A stretch of 64,000 bases of DNA, from NCBI GenBank assembly GCA_905250125.1, contig CAJNOL010000570.1, positions 59,153 through 123,152 of the forward strand, in the 5' to 3' direction. The position numbers and the translations under genes are program-made. Position 1 is the stretch's first letter. Each line of letters begins with the position of its first letter. The notes under the pieces were generated by a model. It worked only from the letters and a program-made list of their open reading frames with translations, was not told the DNA's origin and made no database searches. This document shows, piece by piece, positions 25,001 through 37,760 of the stretch. The DNA is from Rotaria sordida (taxonomy: Eukaryota > Rotifera > Eurotatoria > Philodinida > Philodinidae).

Positions 25001-25673
25001 TTGTTTTTTTTGAAATTGATTTCCTTGTCTTTTTTTTTTGTTCTTTATAGGTATTTTCTTGTAATGGCAGATTTTTTTGAAAACGTTCGAGTAAGAATTT
25101 TGATTTATTTGATATATTCTTATTAAACCATAATATTAATTTGAAGAAACCCGAATTACGTATACGATCTGATATTGATCTTAAATTATCAGATATATTA
25201 AAATATTATATGCGTGATACAAAAGCTGCACTTGATTTAATGTATCGTCGTTCACGTTGTTTAGCTGATTTTGATGCAGCTAATAAAAATTTAGACCGTG
25301 CACGACAAAAAAATAAAGATATACAACAAACAGAAATAATTCAACAAAATATAAAAATAAAATTTGAAACTGTTTCAGAAAAAGCAAAAGATGGTAATAT
25401 ATGACTTGTTTTTTTTTTCTCTTTTTTAAATTAATAAAGAAAGAAAAAAGAATAAGATTTTATTTTTAATTTTTAGAATTGAATAATTTTAAAAATCGAC
25501 GAGTACAAATGTTTCGTAAAAATTTAATTGAATTAACTGAACTTCAAATAAAACATACAAAAGTAAATTTTAATTTGTAAATTTTTAAATAAAATAAAAA
25601 TTTTATTATTCTTTAGTCTCAAATTCAAATGATCAAAAGTGCCCTACAACAATATGAAACAATCTCATCATAA
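22093..25673 (+). CDS. SNX6: Sorting nexin of the SNX5/SNX6/SNX32 group (PX-BAR)
   Basis: Thirteen exons: 22093-22098, 22153-22188, 22244-22357, 22415-22525, 23570-23691, 23766-23889, 23953-24048, 24749-24854, 24903-24978, 25051-25091, 25147-25393, 25477-25562, 25617-25673. SNX5/6 proteins pair with SNX1/2 to form tubules on early endosomes for retromer or ESCPE-1 cargo recycling. The PX-like domain shows [18 protein letters not shown], then [18 protein letters not shown], then [20 protein letters not shown]. Next come [37 protein letters not shown] and [16 protein letters not shown]. The BAR domain has [34 protein letters not shown] and the end [16 protein letters not shown]. The first exon encodes only Met-Leu; this rests on the splice signals. 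Intron 4 (about 1 kb) holds a dispersed repeat; intron 7 is 700 bp. The symbol is by group; SNX5/6/32 cannot be separated by eye. Confidence 0.94.
22690..23335. repeat. Dispersed intronic repeat, copy 1
   Basis: Lies in sorting-nexin intron 4. It shares several blocks in the same order and orientation with a segment of CECR2 intron 8 (58490-59010): GATAGATCTTGACGAGTGGA, CACTAGACACTGTTTGAAG, AAAGTTTCAGTTCGATCGGA. No coding sequence is seen. The edges are approximate. Confidence 0.6.
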
Positions 25674-27796
25674 TTGTACTATTCAGATCTTTTTTTCTTT
25701 TCCGCAATTAAAAAACTGTGATTCTAACAAAGTTTATGAAAAAAATGTCCCTTTTTTTATTAGTACAAATCAATAAGAACTTTTATTAAGTTTTTATTTG
25801 CACTTTTACGTCTTGTATAGTATTTTTTTTCCATTATTACTAATTTCCATTTTCATAATCATATTTTATTAATTCTTCTCAAATTGTAATACAGCATTGA
25901 ATGAGATTTATATTTCTGAAAGTATAAAATAAAATTAACAAAAAATATGAATATTTTATATTGGTTCTTTTCTTGTATGGATATGTTTTTCAAGAAAAGA
26001 AAAAAGACACATGAATTTTTTTTGATTCAAATGAAATCTATTAGTTAGATGAATATGTTTATTGATTGTTTTTATTAATAACAATTGATACATTAGAGAT
26101 AATGGCGACAATAACAAATATACAACTAGAATACTTTTGGCTTTCAATAATAACAATACAGTAGTATGATTTCTGTGAAGTGATGAGGGAATATTGGCAG
26201 ATGTCAGTTTGATTTTCAGTTGTGGCTTAATTCATCTTATGGACCTTAGCTAACTATGTCTACCATAAAAAGAAAAAAGTTCATGCTTATGGTCTGTTGA
26301 TGAACAGATCGAACTTTTGGAGGAAATTTTCACTGTAGGATATCCTATTTTTAGTAAGATCATATTTCCAAATTTCTACCGGTACTCGAGATCTTTATGT
26401 GAGCAATTTTTCAGATCGAAACTAGAAAATATGGTCTTGCTAGAATTCTGATGTCCCAAAGCGAAAATTTACAAAAATACGTTCAATCTCCTGAGAAACA
26501 GACCATAAGTAAAAACTCTTTTTCTGATAGATATAAATCATTAAGGTCGACAAGATGCAGCAAGTCTCGACTGAAAAGGAAATCGACATCTGCGAATAGT
26601 TACTCGTTAAATCTTATTCTTCCTATGTCAGCAAAGTAACTATTTTCATCGTTATTCAAAAGCACTGAAATCTACTTTTGTCAATACAATCTCGTCATTA
26701 TAACTTGAGCAGTTCAAGTTATTGAACAGAATATAAAGAAAAGTAATACTAAGACATATTCAGTATCATTAGTCGATATTCGCTGAACACTTCTGGATGA
26801 ATTTCAATCTTCAGTTGTTTAGGTTAATTGTTCTGAAACACTAAATGGGTTGACATCTTCAGATGTTCGATAAATAACATTTTTTTTTTCTTTGATCGAT
26901 AGCAAACATAACGATCAATACAATATTTTTCGTATGATTAGAAGGAATATGATCCAAGTAGTTGAACATATCGCTCTGAATATATCCAATATTTAAACAT
27001 CGTTTAAAATTTATCAGTGATTGCAATAGAAAGAAATGCTTTTGCCAAATATGTAAAGCAAAACAGATTAGACAATTGTTGATATAATCTTGCTTTTTCT
27101 ATAAAGATACAGAATTAAAGATTTTTTGGTTTTTATTGGTTGACACATGTAACATATTGATAAAAATGCTTTAGAGAACTGTTATCATCATAATCAAACT
27201 CTTTTTGACATGAAAACTATTGGAGTTTATTTAATAAATGACTGAGAGCGTTACAGGACGCGTATCCGACAAGATATAAAAGTCACTTAATTGGTCGTGG
27301 TACAATGTAATAAGAAAACTGAGTAATAATGTCCTACAGAACATTGGGCAAGACGAATATCAATCCATCTTGTGACATTCTCTATTAAATAAACCCGCAA
27401 TTAAAATATGACATAAACCGATGGTGATAATATTGCATCATTTAGGTTATCAAAAAATATTTATTCGTTATTATTGATCTATTTTCAATTGATATAGGTT
27501 AACTTTAGGTTTATGTTTCACGCAAAAAACGACGTAAGCCATTTTTCAGTGTAAAGATGTTGTTGAAATTTGTAATTTCATTGAATCAAATATGGACATA
27601 CTTATTACCTAGCAATTTCTACTTTGGATTTTTTAAAGACGTCAACGTTATATAGATGTCACATTTTGTTGAGCTACAGTAAAGTTTTGATTGGATGATT
27701 AAAACTATCCATTGGAGATAAGACTTGTTAGCTGTTTTCTTTTTTTTTTCTTATTTATTCATATTTGTCAATGATACATTTAATTTAACTAATAGA
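25674..27796. other. Intergenic region, nothing recognised
   Basis: About 2.1 kb. Short frames (for example 26451-26639) show no motif. The base composition around 26160-26640 is a little less A/T-biased than the flanks, which may mark old repeat sequence. I could not match it to another part of the window. Confidence 0.45.
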
Positions 27797-28570
27797 ATGA
27801 ATAGATCTTCATTAATTCAATCTAATTCCACATTAACATCTGATTTACCACTTCATTCATTAAATAGCAATACAATGCAGCAACAACGACAACAACGTCG
27901 TCATAATCATCGTTTATCATCATCAATAATTGATTCTCATTTAGTTAATTTATATGGTCAGTTAGCAGCACTTGAACAACAACAACAACAACAACATTCA
28001 AATTCTTCATCAGTTGATTCAAACCGTTTAAAATCTTTACTTGAAAATTATCATTATAATTGTTTACAATTAAAAGCTCGTTATAAAATTGAAGAAGAAC
28101 GTATTGATCGTCGTTTTGATTTAGAAACACGTTGTACACGAGCACATTTTGCTGCAAAAAAAAGTGAATTAAAAGAACTTTTACTTGATCGTCTTCGACG
28201 TAAACGTAAATTAGTTGTTGATGAAATGCGTTCAGCTATTGATATACATTCCCGTTCATTTGATGTTGATCCATTACTTGTTACTATGCAACCACCACAT
28301 CCATTACAAGCTAAAGCATATAATTTTCGACAACGACCTGATATAGGACAACAAACATCATCATCATCAAATATAAATGATGATGAATTTTCAACATTAT
28401 TAACAATGAATAATATTGGTACAAGTGGAATATTATCACCAATGCCACATCAACAAGCAGCACGAAAACGTCTTGTTGGAGCATTTAGTATATTTCAATT
28501 ACCAAAATGGACTGTTAAAGATGATGAATGCGAAGATGATTTAAGATTAATATTAAATAGTCGAAAATAA
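27797..28570 (+). CDS. Sds3/BRMS1-like protein, first of a tandem pair
   Basis: A single exon of 257 residues from the chosen start MNRSSLIQSN; an AATAG precedes the ATG and the longer open frame upstream is Phe-rich and unlikely to be translated. Sds3-like proteins are scaffold subunits of the Sin3-HDAC co-repressor in the nucleus. Visible: Gln-rich N terminus, then a charged helical region typical of the Sds3 domain (YKIEEERIDRRFDLETRCTR, then KKSELKELLLDRLRRKRKLV, DEMRSAIDIHSR), then a basic YNFRQRP block as in SUDS3, and an acidic end DECEDDLRLILNSRK. It lacks the C-terminal EGRLYY-type module that the next gene has, so it is shorter than SUDS3 (328 aa). The next family member starts 215 bp downstream. 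The family call rests on the order of features and the neighbouring paralogue. Confidence 0.7.
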   Translation: MNRSSLIQSNSTLTSDLPLHSLNSNTMQQQRQQRRHNHRLSSSIIDSHLVNLYGQLAALEQQQQQQHSNSSSVDSNRLKSLLENYHYNCLQLKARYKIEEERIDRRFDLETRCTRAHFAAKKSELKELLLDRLRRKRKLVVDEMRSAIDIHSRSFDVDPLLVTMQPPHPLQAKAYNFRQRPDIGQQTSSSSNINDDEFSTLLTMNNIGTSGILSPMPHQQAARKRLVGAFSIFQLPKWTVKDDECEDDLRLILNSRK

Positions 28571-28784
28571 TTGTAGTTTCATGTATTATCACCGATTAAA
28601 TGTATATGCTGTATTGAAAAGAGAAAAAAATCTTATGTTTCTTTTTTTTTTGTAATATAATATTTTCCGTTTTTCTTTTGTTTTGTTTAGTGATTTGATA
28701 GTATTTTGGTTCTTTGTTTTATTCTAGATGATAAATATTGTTTATTTTTAAAAAAAAGAAAAAGTAGACGTGTAAATATTTATT

Positions 28785-30576
28785 ATGTGCTCAATTGAAT
28801 CAATAGGACATTCGTCTAATTCAACATCGAATAAATTATTAAATAGAAAAATATCATTAAATATGATTGAAAAACGTCTAAAACATTTACGAGAAGAATT
28901 AAAAAATTTAACACAACGAGATATAGCTTATACAACAAGTAACCTTCTTACGGAACAGCAAACCAGTGATAATAATGATGAACATCATGTGCAATATAAA
29001 AAACGTTTAAATCAATTATTAAGATTACATGATAAACAAGTATGCCAAAAAAAAAAACTACGAAATTGATTTTTAGAAAGATCTTTCTCTACTTTTATCT
29101 TACAATTATGAAATAACTCTCATTTGAAAAAGTATACAGATAAGAAAAAAAAAGAACATTTATTAGTAAGTTGAATGTTAATCAATATTATTGATTTGAA
29201 TAAAAACTAATATGATTTGGTTACTATGGTAAATTAGGGCTTCTGAGAAAGTAGATTTCGTATTAGAGATATGAAGGATTAGCTTTTGTCATACCCTGAG
29301 TGAGAAATATTTTCTAACTCTTACCTTATCCTATCCTTCAGAGTAGGATAGAGTAATCTTGCGCATTTCTATTTCGTATAACAGAAAATTTCTACATTAT
29401 TTTGAATGAGAAAGAGAAACTGTCATACTGATCATTGTGGAATGAAAATTTTAAATTCTATAAAACTAATTGTATAGATAAAAGAAAAATATTGAAGAGA
29501 ATCCGATGTCATTATTGAAGAATGAAAATAGTGACGATGGGTTTGTGATATATGATTCAACATTGTATTCCTATTCGAGATGCTTTTCAGAAATATCAAT
29601 CCTGTTATGAATTCTGTTTTGAAAATTTTCATACAACAATTGAATATTTATGTATTTCAAATATCTGTATTTTTTTCTGATCGATCGTTTTTATTGTCAA
29701 TTATTTTTCTTATGAAATTAAAGATATCTTTTATATATAGGATTTATATTTAAGGTAAATACTTTAAATCTCTGGCATTTTTATCGATCTAATACAATTG
29801 AACATATGTATGCATATGAATTACGACAATCTGATGAAACATTTCAATTAAAAAAAAATGATTTTAAATCAAAATTATTATCAACATATCATGATAAACG
29901 TCGTTATTTAGATTTTGAATATCAAAATGTAAATATTCGTTGTCGTCATTTGTCAAACAATGATCAATTTATACTTAATAAAACAAATAATACAAATGAT
30001 ATTATTCTATTTGATGGTTATAATCATCATTCAAATGAATCTACTCAACAACAGCAACAACAACCACAACGTCCAACATATAATTTAAGACGAGCAGTAG
30101 TTAATGACTCAATTTCCGAAAATTCTTCAACAACATCAACATCATTAAAAGATTTATCTATATTTAGTAGAAGTAATTCTTTATTACCACCATTTGGAGG
30201 TATTGAATTACAACGCCGTTTATCAAATATAGATATTGAACAAGATATAAAAGATGTTCAAAATGGTCTTTGTCATGATGAATGTATAACTGAAAAAGAA
30301 ACATCTAAAACTAAAATTGATGATTTATCAACAAAATCTCTTATTGATGTTCGTATTGAAGAAGGTCGCTTATGGTATCAACGTGCATGGTTTTCACGTA
30401 ATTCACCAATACTTTTAGTTTTTGATGATCTTGAAATTGTTCCTGCACTTGTTTTAACAGTTGGTAGAAATGATTTACTTATACGTCGTTCAGGAACAAA
30501 TATTAAACATCGTGTTAGTCTTTCACTTTTATATGATGGTCATTTAGCTATTCGAAAACGCAATTGTATCTTTTAA
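28785..30576 (+). CDS. Sds3 (SUDS3)-like Sin3 co-repressor subunit, second of a tandem pair
   Basis: Two exons: 28785-29039 and 29755-30576, giving 358 residues. The coiled Sds3 domain spans both exons: MIEKRLKHLREELKNL, QYKKRLNQLLRLHDKQ, then after the 715-bp intron HMYAYELRQSDETFQLKKND. A basic QRPTYNLRRAV block follows. The C terminus has the diagnostic module found in SUDS3/BRMS1L: VRIEEGRLWYQRAWF, VFDDLEIVPALVLTVG, NDLLIRRSGTNIKHRV and GHLAIRKR. These proteins bridge Sin3 and HDAC1/2 in chromatin repression. The acceptor at 29754 (TTTAAG) was chosen because the other nearby AG leads to a stop. The stop is only 170 bp before the INTS5 start on the same strand. Confidence 0.87.
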
Positions 30577-30745
30577 TTTATTGTACGAATGATCTTGTTT
30601 ATCTTATATATATATATTTATTTTTTCTTCTACAATTTTATGAGAATACAAAAAACAAAAAACAAAGACATATCTATTTAATAAATATATTTGTTTTGAT
30701 TAATAAAATAAATTTGTTTTTCTTTTTTTTCCTTTTTATTTAAAG

Positions 30746-33700
30746 ATGTCATCATCGGATCAATTATCACAAGATTTTGCATTTTTTATTCGTCATTCAG
30801 CAGATTATCGTACATTAACAATTCCAGTTAATCTTGAACGTACATGTTCGATTTGTTTAAATTTATTAACGACGATTCCATCAGCACGTGAAGCTATTTT
30901 TGATTATTTTAATTCATTAATTAGTATTAGTGTACATTGTTTTATTCAAAATGAATCATTAATAACAAGTAATAAATATATATATATATATATAATTTTA
31001 TTAGATAGAAGAATATTTTAATACGGTTTTTTTTTATTTTATAGGTGTTAGTGATTTATTAACAACAATTGAAACAAAATTAATTTCATTAGCTATACAA
31101 TCACATAGTTGGGCAAATATTCTCGCTCAAGTAAGTTTAAGCAAAAAAATCAATAAGAAGATATACTATGAAATAGATTCATACTATCAATTTGAAGTAT
31201 TTATTTCAAATGTGATTACTATCAAATTCTATTCAAATAATTTAAATTCTCAAAACTTTTTAAATTAAAATCTCATAATAATTCTATTATACAATATAAA
31301 TTATGTGTAGCGAATCTATGAAATGTTTTAGAGATGAGTAGAAAAATTCGATACTGTATAGAACTCTGCAAGACAGTCTCGAATTCCGAAAAATCGCGAT
31401 AGTTAAAATATTTAACAGTAGATCGATCAATTGTATTATTCTAGAGTGAAACCATGCTGAAAAAAAAAATCTTGAGCGCGAAAGTATTAACATTAAAAGA
31501 TAACTGGTTAGAGCCAGAAACTATTTGTTAAAATCAGAACATTTCACTATTTCCGAATATATGCGAAGATTCTCCTTTTGGAGTAAGATTGAGCAGCTAT
31601 CAGTAAATTTCGTGAAAAAGTCTAAAACTATGTCTGCACAAAGCAGAATAACAGTTTTGGCGTACTCCTTAGTTTGTGTCTTGAAATAGCTTCAACTGAA
31701 CATTATTGTAGAGTACTGAATTCTACAGCAATCGACATTGGTCAAAAAATCGTTTTTTTTTTCAAAAACTGTTTTTAAAAGTACAAAAGTTTTAAAATCA
31801 GTCATGCAAAAGTGAATAGCACGCTTTGTAGAGCAAACTGAGCCATTAAAAACTATATTGTAGTTTGAATTTGCTAGGTTTCAATCAAAATACAAAATTG
31901 ACCAAAATAGTATTCAAAAATGAGCCAATATTTTGTGTCAAAACTTTTTTTACCATAGATTAAATCGAGGAAAAAGCAGAAATTAATTAAACAGAAAATA
32001 GATTGTTAAGAAATAATTTGATAAAATCTTAATAAGGAAATATATTTTATAGTGGTCAATTGATCAATTATTTAATTTAACAATACGATATACTAATGAA
32101 TCAATTATTAAAAAATGTAAAACACTTGAAGATAGAATTCAATTATGGACACAATGTCAAGCAGCAATGACGTTAATTAAAATATGTTCAACATGTATTT
32201 TACATGAGTATATATCAAAATCTATCAATTTATCAATCATATTAATCTTTCTTCCTCTTTTATTTTTCTCAGTACAACAGCAGCAGATAATGCATTGAAT
32301 AAATATCTTGAAGCATCAACACTTATTCGACCTGAATTTGATTGGGTTACAGTATCTTTAAGGTAAAAAAATTTTGTTTCTTTTTTTTTTTTCATTTGTA
32401 ATTCTTTATTTTATATATTTAGTTTACGATGTGGTCAAACACTTATATCACGATTAATTCAATTAAGTTTACAAGAAAAAAATCAATCACAAATGTTCCA
32501 TGGTATTGAAAGAATATTTGCTGTTTGGTCATCACTTGAAGTTATTGCTACACAAGAACCACAAATATTTCATCAAGTATTAATGGAACAAATTCAAGTT
32601 TAGTTTTTATATTAACAAAAACAAAAACAGAAAAATATAAATAATATTTACTTTTTTCTTTTTTTGTTCAATAGTTATTATTAACAAGTGATGATATTCA
32701 AAAACATGTTTCAATTATTTCATTAATACGTATGGCATCAGCTGTTGTTACTGGTCCATTATGTGATATTGTCTATTATTCACTTTATCGATCTCTTAAT
32801 TCACTTAGTTTACGTCGTTTATGTTCATCAATAAGACAAACAAAAACAATAGATATTGAACAGTAAAATATTTTTTGTTTAAAAGGATTCTTTGTTTTTT
32901 TAAAAAAGAAATTTTTTTTTTTTAAAGATTAACTGATGAATTTATATCTGGTCTTATACGAATTCGAACTGATGCATTACAAATAATTCAATTTATTCTA
33001 AGTTTTATACATAATGATACATCAGCAGGTAAAAGAAAAAATCAAATAAATATTTCTATTCTTTTTATCTTATATTATTCATAGATCAAGATGAAATTGA
33101 ATTAACATTACGTGATTGTTGTAAATATATTTTACAAAAATTATGTCATGAATGTCATTGTAAATTTCGTTTACAAAAAGATAATCAAAAACCAAATATA
33201 CCAATATTAGCTGCATTACGTATTTCATTTGATCAGCTTCTTGATTTATTAATCTATACAAAACATTCACAAAAAATTGATTTTATTAATGATCTATGTT
33301 TTAATGTTGCACTTTATAATGGAGATGAGACTATGCTTAAATATATTCAATATATATTTACAAGTAAAACTTCAGTAAGATATGATTCTATATAAATTTG
33401 TTTGTCTACTAATGATTAGAAGATAGATTACCATTTAAGTAGTATTAGTAGAACTTATATCACAAATTTTTAATAACACAATATATCCTGAATGAAAACT
33501 AATTAGATAAGAAGATTTTTTTGGTGAGAAGGATTATGATTGATACTTTTTGTTCAGACAATTTGGGTATAGTAAATTCCATTTTTCCAGGAAATTCAAA
33601 TTTTTCTATATTATAATATGATAGATGAGACAATCCAAAGTAAACGGTTGGAAGAGTCTAGAATAAACTTCAATGATATATAGCTCGTGTAGGTAGCGGA

Positions 33701-36700
33701 GGAGTATAAAAGTTTGAAATGGGATACATATGGTGGTCCAGACTCATATGGAACTAGTAAAGAGCAGGAGATTATATTTGAATGACATCCATATGTTGAA
33801 AATAAACCGACAATAGAACTTTATTTTTATATATTCATGATCATATTCTCTATTAACTGTGATCAGAAACATTTGCCGGTTGATATTTTTTTAATAGAAT
33901 TTTGTTGTGTTGATCAAAACTGCCAAAAAAACAGAATGTTGAAATCAAAATCTTCTATTAAATCTTTATTTCAATATAAACAAAAGCCTAAAAGGTTTCG
34001 TCTCTATTAGTCTTTGAGTCTGAGTTATGACCAATTTACTGGAATTTTGACCTATTTTTAGGTATTCTCCTGAAGGTTGAATAACGGAGTATTGATCCAA
34101 AATTTTGTCTATAGATAGTTTTAATGATTTTTAGAATATCCTGAAAGTTTCAGTCAAAAAGAATGTTCCTTCGTCGAGTTACTGAATTTTTAAATGAAGT
34201 CGATTTTTATGACAAAGGATTATTTTGAAAAATTCAATATCTTGATGAAGGAACATTCTTTTTGAGTGAAACTTTCAGAACATTCTAAGTATCATTAGAT
34301 CTATCTATACTCAAAATTTTAGATAGAAATTCTGTTGTTTGACTTATTGAGAACAAACACTTTTAGGCTTTTGCTATTCTCACTGAGACCTGCCTGTGGG
34401 TCCAATATGAGCTCAAACGACGAGTGTCATTTAGAGCAGTTGTTTTTTTTTCTGTTAAAAAAATAAATAAATAATTTTTAATTTTTCGATATTAAACAAA
34501 GTATTTCATTCCTTGTTGTTGTTTTTTTTTAACTATTTTAGCTTGATATTCTTCAAGATATACGTCTTGAATTTGAATATTATTATCCAAATTGTCTTCA
34601 TGATGCACTTAATTTAATATTTGAACAAAATAATTCATCAAAATTATCCATATGTCTTGAAAATCTTCTACAATTAATTCTTATTGATGAACGTCTATTA
34701 TCAAATAAGTTTGTTTCTAAAAATTACTATTATTTTCTTTATTTTTTTATAATTTATTTTGGTTTTTTTAGTCGCTCAATTCATTCAACAATATGGTCAT
34801 TAATCGATCATTTTAGTCGATTATTAAATGAAAATACAATAAATTCAAATCTTATACTTCCAATATTACTTCAATTAAAATATTATGAAATTCAACCAAC
34901 ATATGAACAAATTCTACAAATAGCTTGTTCATTTACAGATATACATATGAAAATAATTGAAGATAATGATGATAATTTAATTGATAATTTAATTCTTTGG
35001 CGTGATGCTCTTTTGAATTTTATTCATTTTAAGAATCATGATTTTCATCTTTTTATTATAACAACATTAATCGATTTTATTATACCAAAATTAAGTGTAA
35101 AATATTCAAATGTTTTGTTGTTGTTTTTTAAACTTTTTATTTTTTCGAATTGTTTTGCTTTTTTTTTTAGCCTTTTGATAAACTCGATGATACAAATATA
35201 AATCGTCGATCAATTGATACATCTAATTCACTTCTTGAACAAAATCTTAGTATTAATACAATTAATTCAAATCGTGTATTATCACGTTCATTTAAACGAA
35301 ATTTAGTTAATGATCGATTTGTTAGAATTCCATTTCAAGTAAAAAACAAAATAAACATTTGAATTATCTTCTTGTTCTTTTTTTCTTAGTATATTGAACA
35401 ATATACAATATTAATGACAACTGTTTTTAATGAACTTATCTATAATGATAATACACAAAAACAACAATTACTTAATTGTTTAGCAACAACATTAATTGAT
35501 AATATTTTACCAGATTCAACAACGGATTTACAATTTGATGATGATCAATGTAAAACACCTAATGAAAGGTAAAACTTCAAACTAAATAAAGAAAAGATCT
35601 TTATTAGTTGACTCTTATATTAATACAATATATATATAGAAGGATATCAAAGAAAAAATTGCTGATAGAATTTTTAAAAGTTCTCGTGCTAGAAGCGATG
35701 AATAATTAAACTTTTAGGTTTGATAGATTATATATGTATGATAATCTATAACTAGAGAAATTAAAAAGAAAAAGCTTTGTTCTCTGTCTTCGAATAAATA
35801 AGGTAGAAAAGTCTGACTTCCCTACAAGCAATTTAGAGTTTACATACCAATTCTATCTCATTCTTTATTTAAGAAATACTTCTGTTCATCGAGATTTGAG
35901 AGTCTTCCTCATTCAACAAGTTATTCGAGCAGCGGTCACAAGTTTTCAATTGATTTGAAGTCCGTATCACTTGATGGCTTGGTGATGGTTTCGTGCTGAC
36001 GCTACCCAAAACTTGTTTTTCTAGTCTTGATGTTCCACAGTGGTTCGCTCTTGGATTTTTGGCAATTTTATATTAGATGATGTCCACAGAAATCTTTCCT
36101 AGACGAATACTTTCGAGCAGCATTACGATAATTGTTACTCCAGTAATGTAATATAACTAATCGATCCACTGGCAGACGATCAACACTTAAATGATGCACC
36201 ACTTTTATGAAATCCAACACCACTATGGTGAATGTACAGAGGTATTGCCTAACGTTTGAAAATAGTTCTAAAACGATCCCTCAAGAAACTTAGGAAACAG
36301 ATATTGAGCGTATTAGTGTGTCAAAGGCAATTTTTTTCGCATTGCAGTGTATATGCATTAGGAATTATTGAAGAGGAAACAGCAGACTTCGTGGGATTTC
36401 AGAAGAATTCAAAACTGATATCTCTGCTGTTTTGCTCTCCGAAATTACTTACAATCAAAGTTTTGCTAATGTTCATGTCTTTAATCCTTTTCAATCTATC
36501 AGTAAATCTTACATAAGTTTATAAAAGAAATGTTTACTACAGTAAATATCAAATCAATCTTTGGTAAATTAAGTTTAACAAACTTGAGTAAATTATTGTT
36601 TACTCTGGCTAATACTTGTAAAGCAAGGATTGTCTATTTCTTTCATTCTTATTCTTGAAGGTCATTTCTATTCTCGTTTTATACTAATCTCTCAACATAA

Positions 36701-37538
36701 CGATCGACAGATGTATTTTCTGTTCTATAAGTAAACATTTTTACTGATTAAGTAACTGACATATAACACATAATCTTTCTGAATATATCTTTGAGCACAA
36801 GTTTTGATCGGATAGTTATAATTTTGATTTTTTCTTTTGATATATTCGTATTGATTTATTCAGTACATGTGTACTTGATGAATTATAATAATTTTTGTCT
36901 CGTTTATAGAAATTTAGCATTAATTCGACGTCTTGATGAACAACCACTTGTATGGACATTACTTGAAATAATAACTACAGGTTAATTATTATTATTTAAC
37001 TTTTAAATTTGATGAATAATCTTTTGTTTTTTGTTTTTCTTTTAGATACAAATGCTTTTCAATTATGTTTACCATTAATTCGATGTGTATTAAGTGCTTT
37101 AATTGTTCAATGGGAAAATTTTCGAGCTGAAGATCGAGCTAAAACTTATTTAAAACAATTAACACTTTCAACTAATTTAATTCTTTTACTTAAAAAAGTA
37201 AAAATTCATTTCAATTTGTTGTTGTTGTTGTTATTTTCTTTTTCTATTCATTTTTTTAGGCACGTTATCTTCCATCACCATTAAATGAAATCTATGAATT
37301 ATTTCCATTTATTACAGCTTATGATTGTTTTATACTTTTATTCAATATATGGAATTATTTAAAACAAAATCAACAAGTTTTAACAACAAAATCACAACAA
37401 CAACAACAAAATATTATACGTGATTCATCATATTTTGATCAAATTAGATTTGTTATACAAAAAAATATTGCAGATGTTGGACATATAGCTGAACATTTTC
37501 TTTATTTACAATTACAAACAACTGTATCAATCACGTGA
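30746..37538 (+). CDS. INTS5: Integrator complex subunit 5
   Basis: Fifteen exons: 30746-30968, 31045-31130, 32053-32207, 32273-32362, 32423-32597, 32675-32862, 32928-33028, 33085-33374, 34542-34708, 34772-35096, 35171-35338, 35390-35568, 36910-36980, 37046-37197, 37260-37538. The total of 2649 nt encodes 882 residues (human 1019). INTS5 is a helical scaffold of the nuclear Integrator complex, which cleaves snRNA and paused transcripts. Recognised by order and spacing of blocks: SICLNLLTTIPSAREAIFDY, SWANILAQWSIDQLFNLT, QLWTQCQAAMTLIKICSTC, RPEFDWVTVSLSLRCGQTLI, SRLIQLSLQ. The start codon directly follows a TTTAAAG acceptor-like site. Three introns are long (2, 8 and 12); intron 8 holds a foldback repeat. 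An AATAAA lies at 37623-37628. Subunit identity is by block pattern, not alignment. Confidence 0.88.
33985..34437. repeat. Foldback element, copy 2, in INTS5 intron 8
   Basis: Related in the same orientation to the element at 6175-6637: shared words include GAGTTATGACCAATTTACTG, AAAAGAATGTTCCTTCGTC and GGGTCCAATATGAGCTCAAA. It is itself palindromic: AAAAGAATGTTCCTTCGTC near 34170 is mirrored by GATGAAGGAACATTCTTTTT near 34245. The left outer arm seems shortened compared with copy 1. Confidence 0.72.
35569..36909. other. Long INTS5 intron 12, content unidentified
   Basis: A 1.34-kb intron in a gene whose other introns are mostly 50-80 bp. It contains less A/T-biased stretches around 35920-36180 but no motif, exon or inverted repeat I could define. 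It probably contains an old insertion. Confidence 0.4.
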
Positions 37539-37622
37539 TAATAAACTATTCATATGTGCTTTTTTTTTCTCTTTTTCTTTCTTTCTTTGTATATATTCAA
37601 TCCATCCGGTGAATGAGTTCAA

Positions 37623-37628
37623 AATAAA
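37623..37628 (+). terminator. Probable INTS5 polyadenylation signal
   Basis: AATAAA about 85 bp after the INTS5 stop codon and before the mariner-like element. Position only. Confidence 0.45.
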
Positions 37629-37760
37629 AATAAACAAGTTTATGCCAGATAGAGCAAATCAATGTTGTCTTTACTTATGTAATTATACAACAGATTATTT
37701 TTACATACACTTTGTATAGTCATCATAGGATTAAAACAAAAAAACTAATATTGATCTACA

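Noticed and set aside
26451..26639. 62-residue Ser/Lys-rich frame
   Set aside because: No conserved motif or flanking exon, and composition expected by chance in this region.
27725..27796. N-terminal extension of the first Sds3-like protein
   Set aside because: Phe-rich sequence from a T tract that ends in an acceptor-like AATAG just before the chosen ATG.
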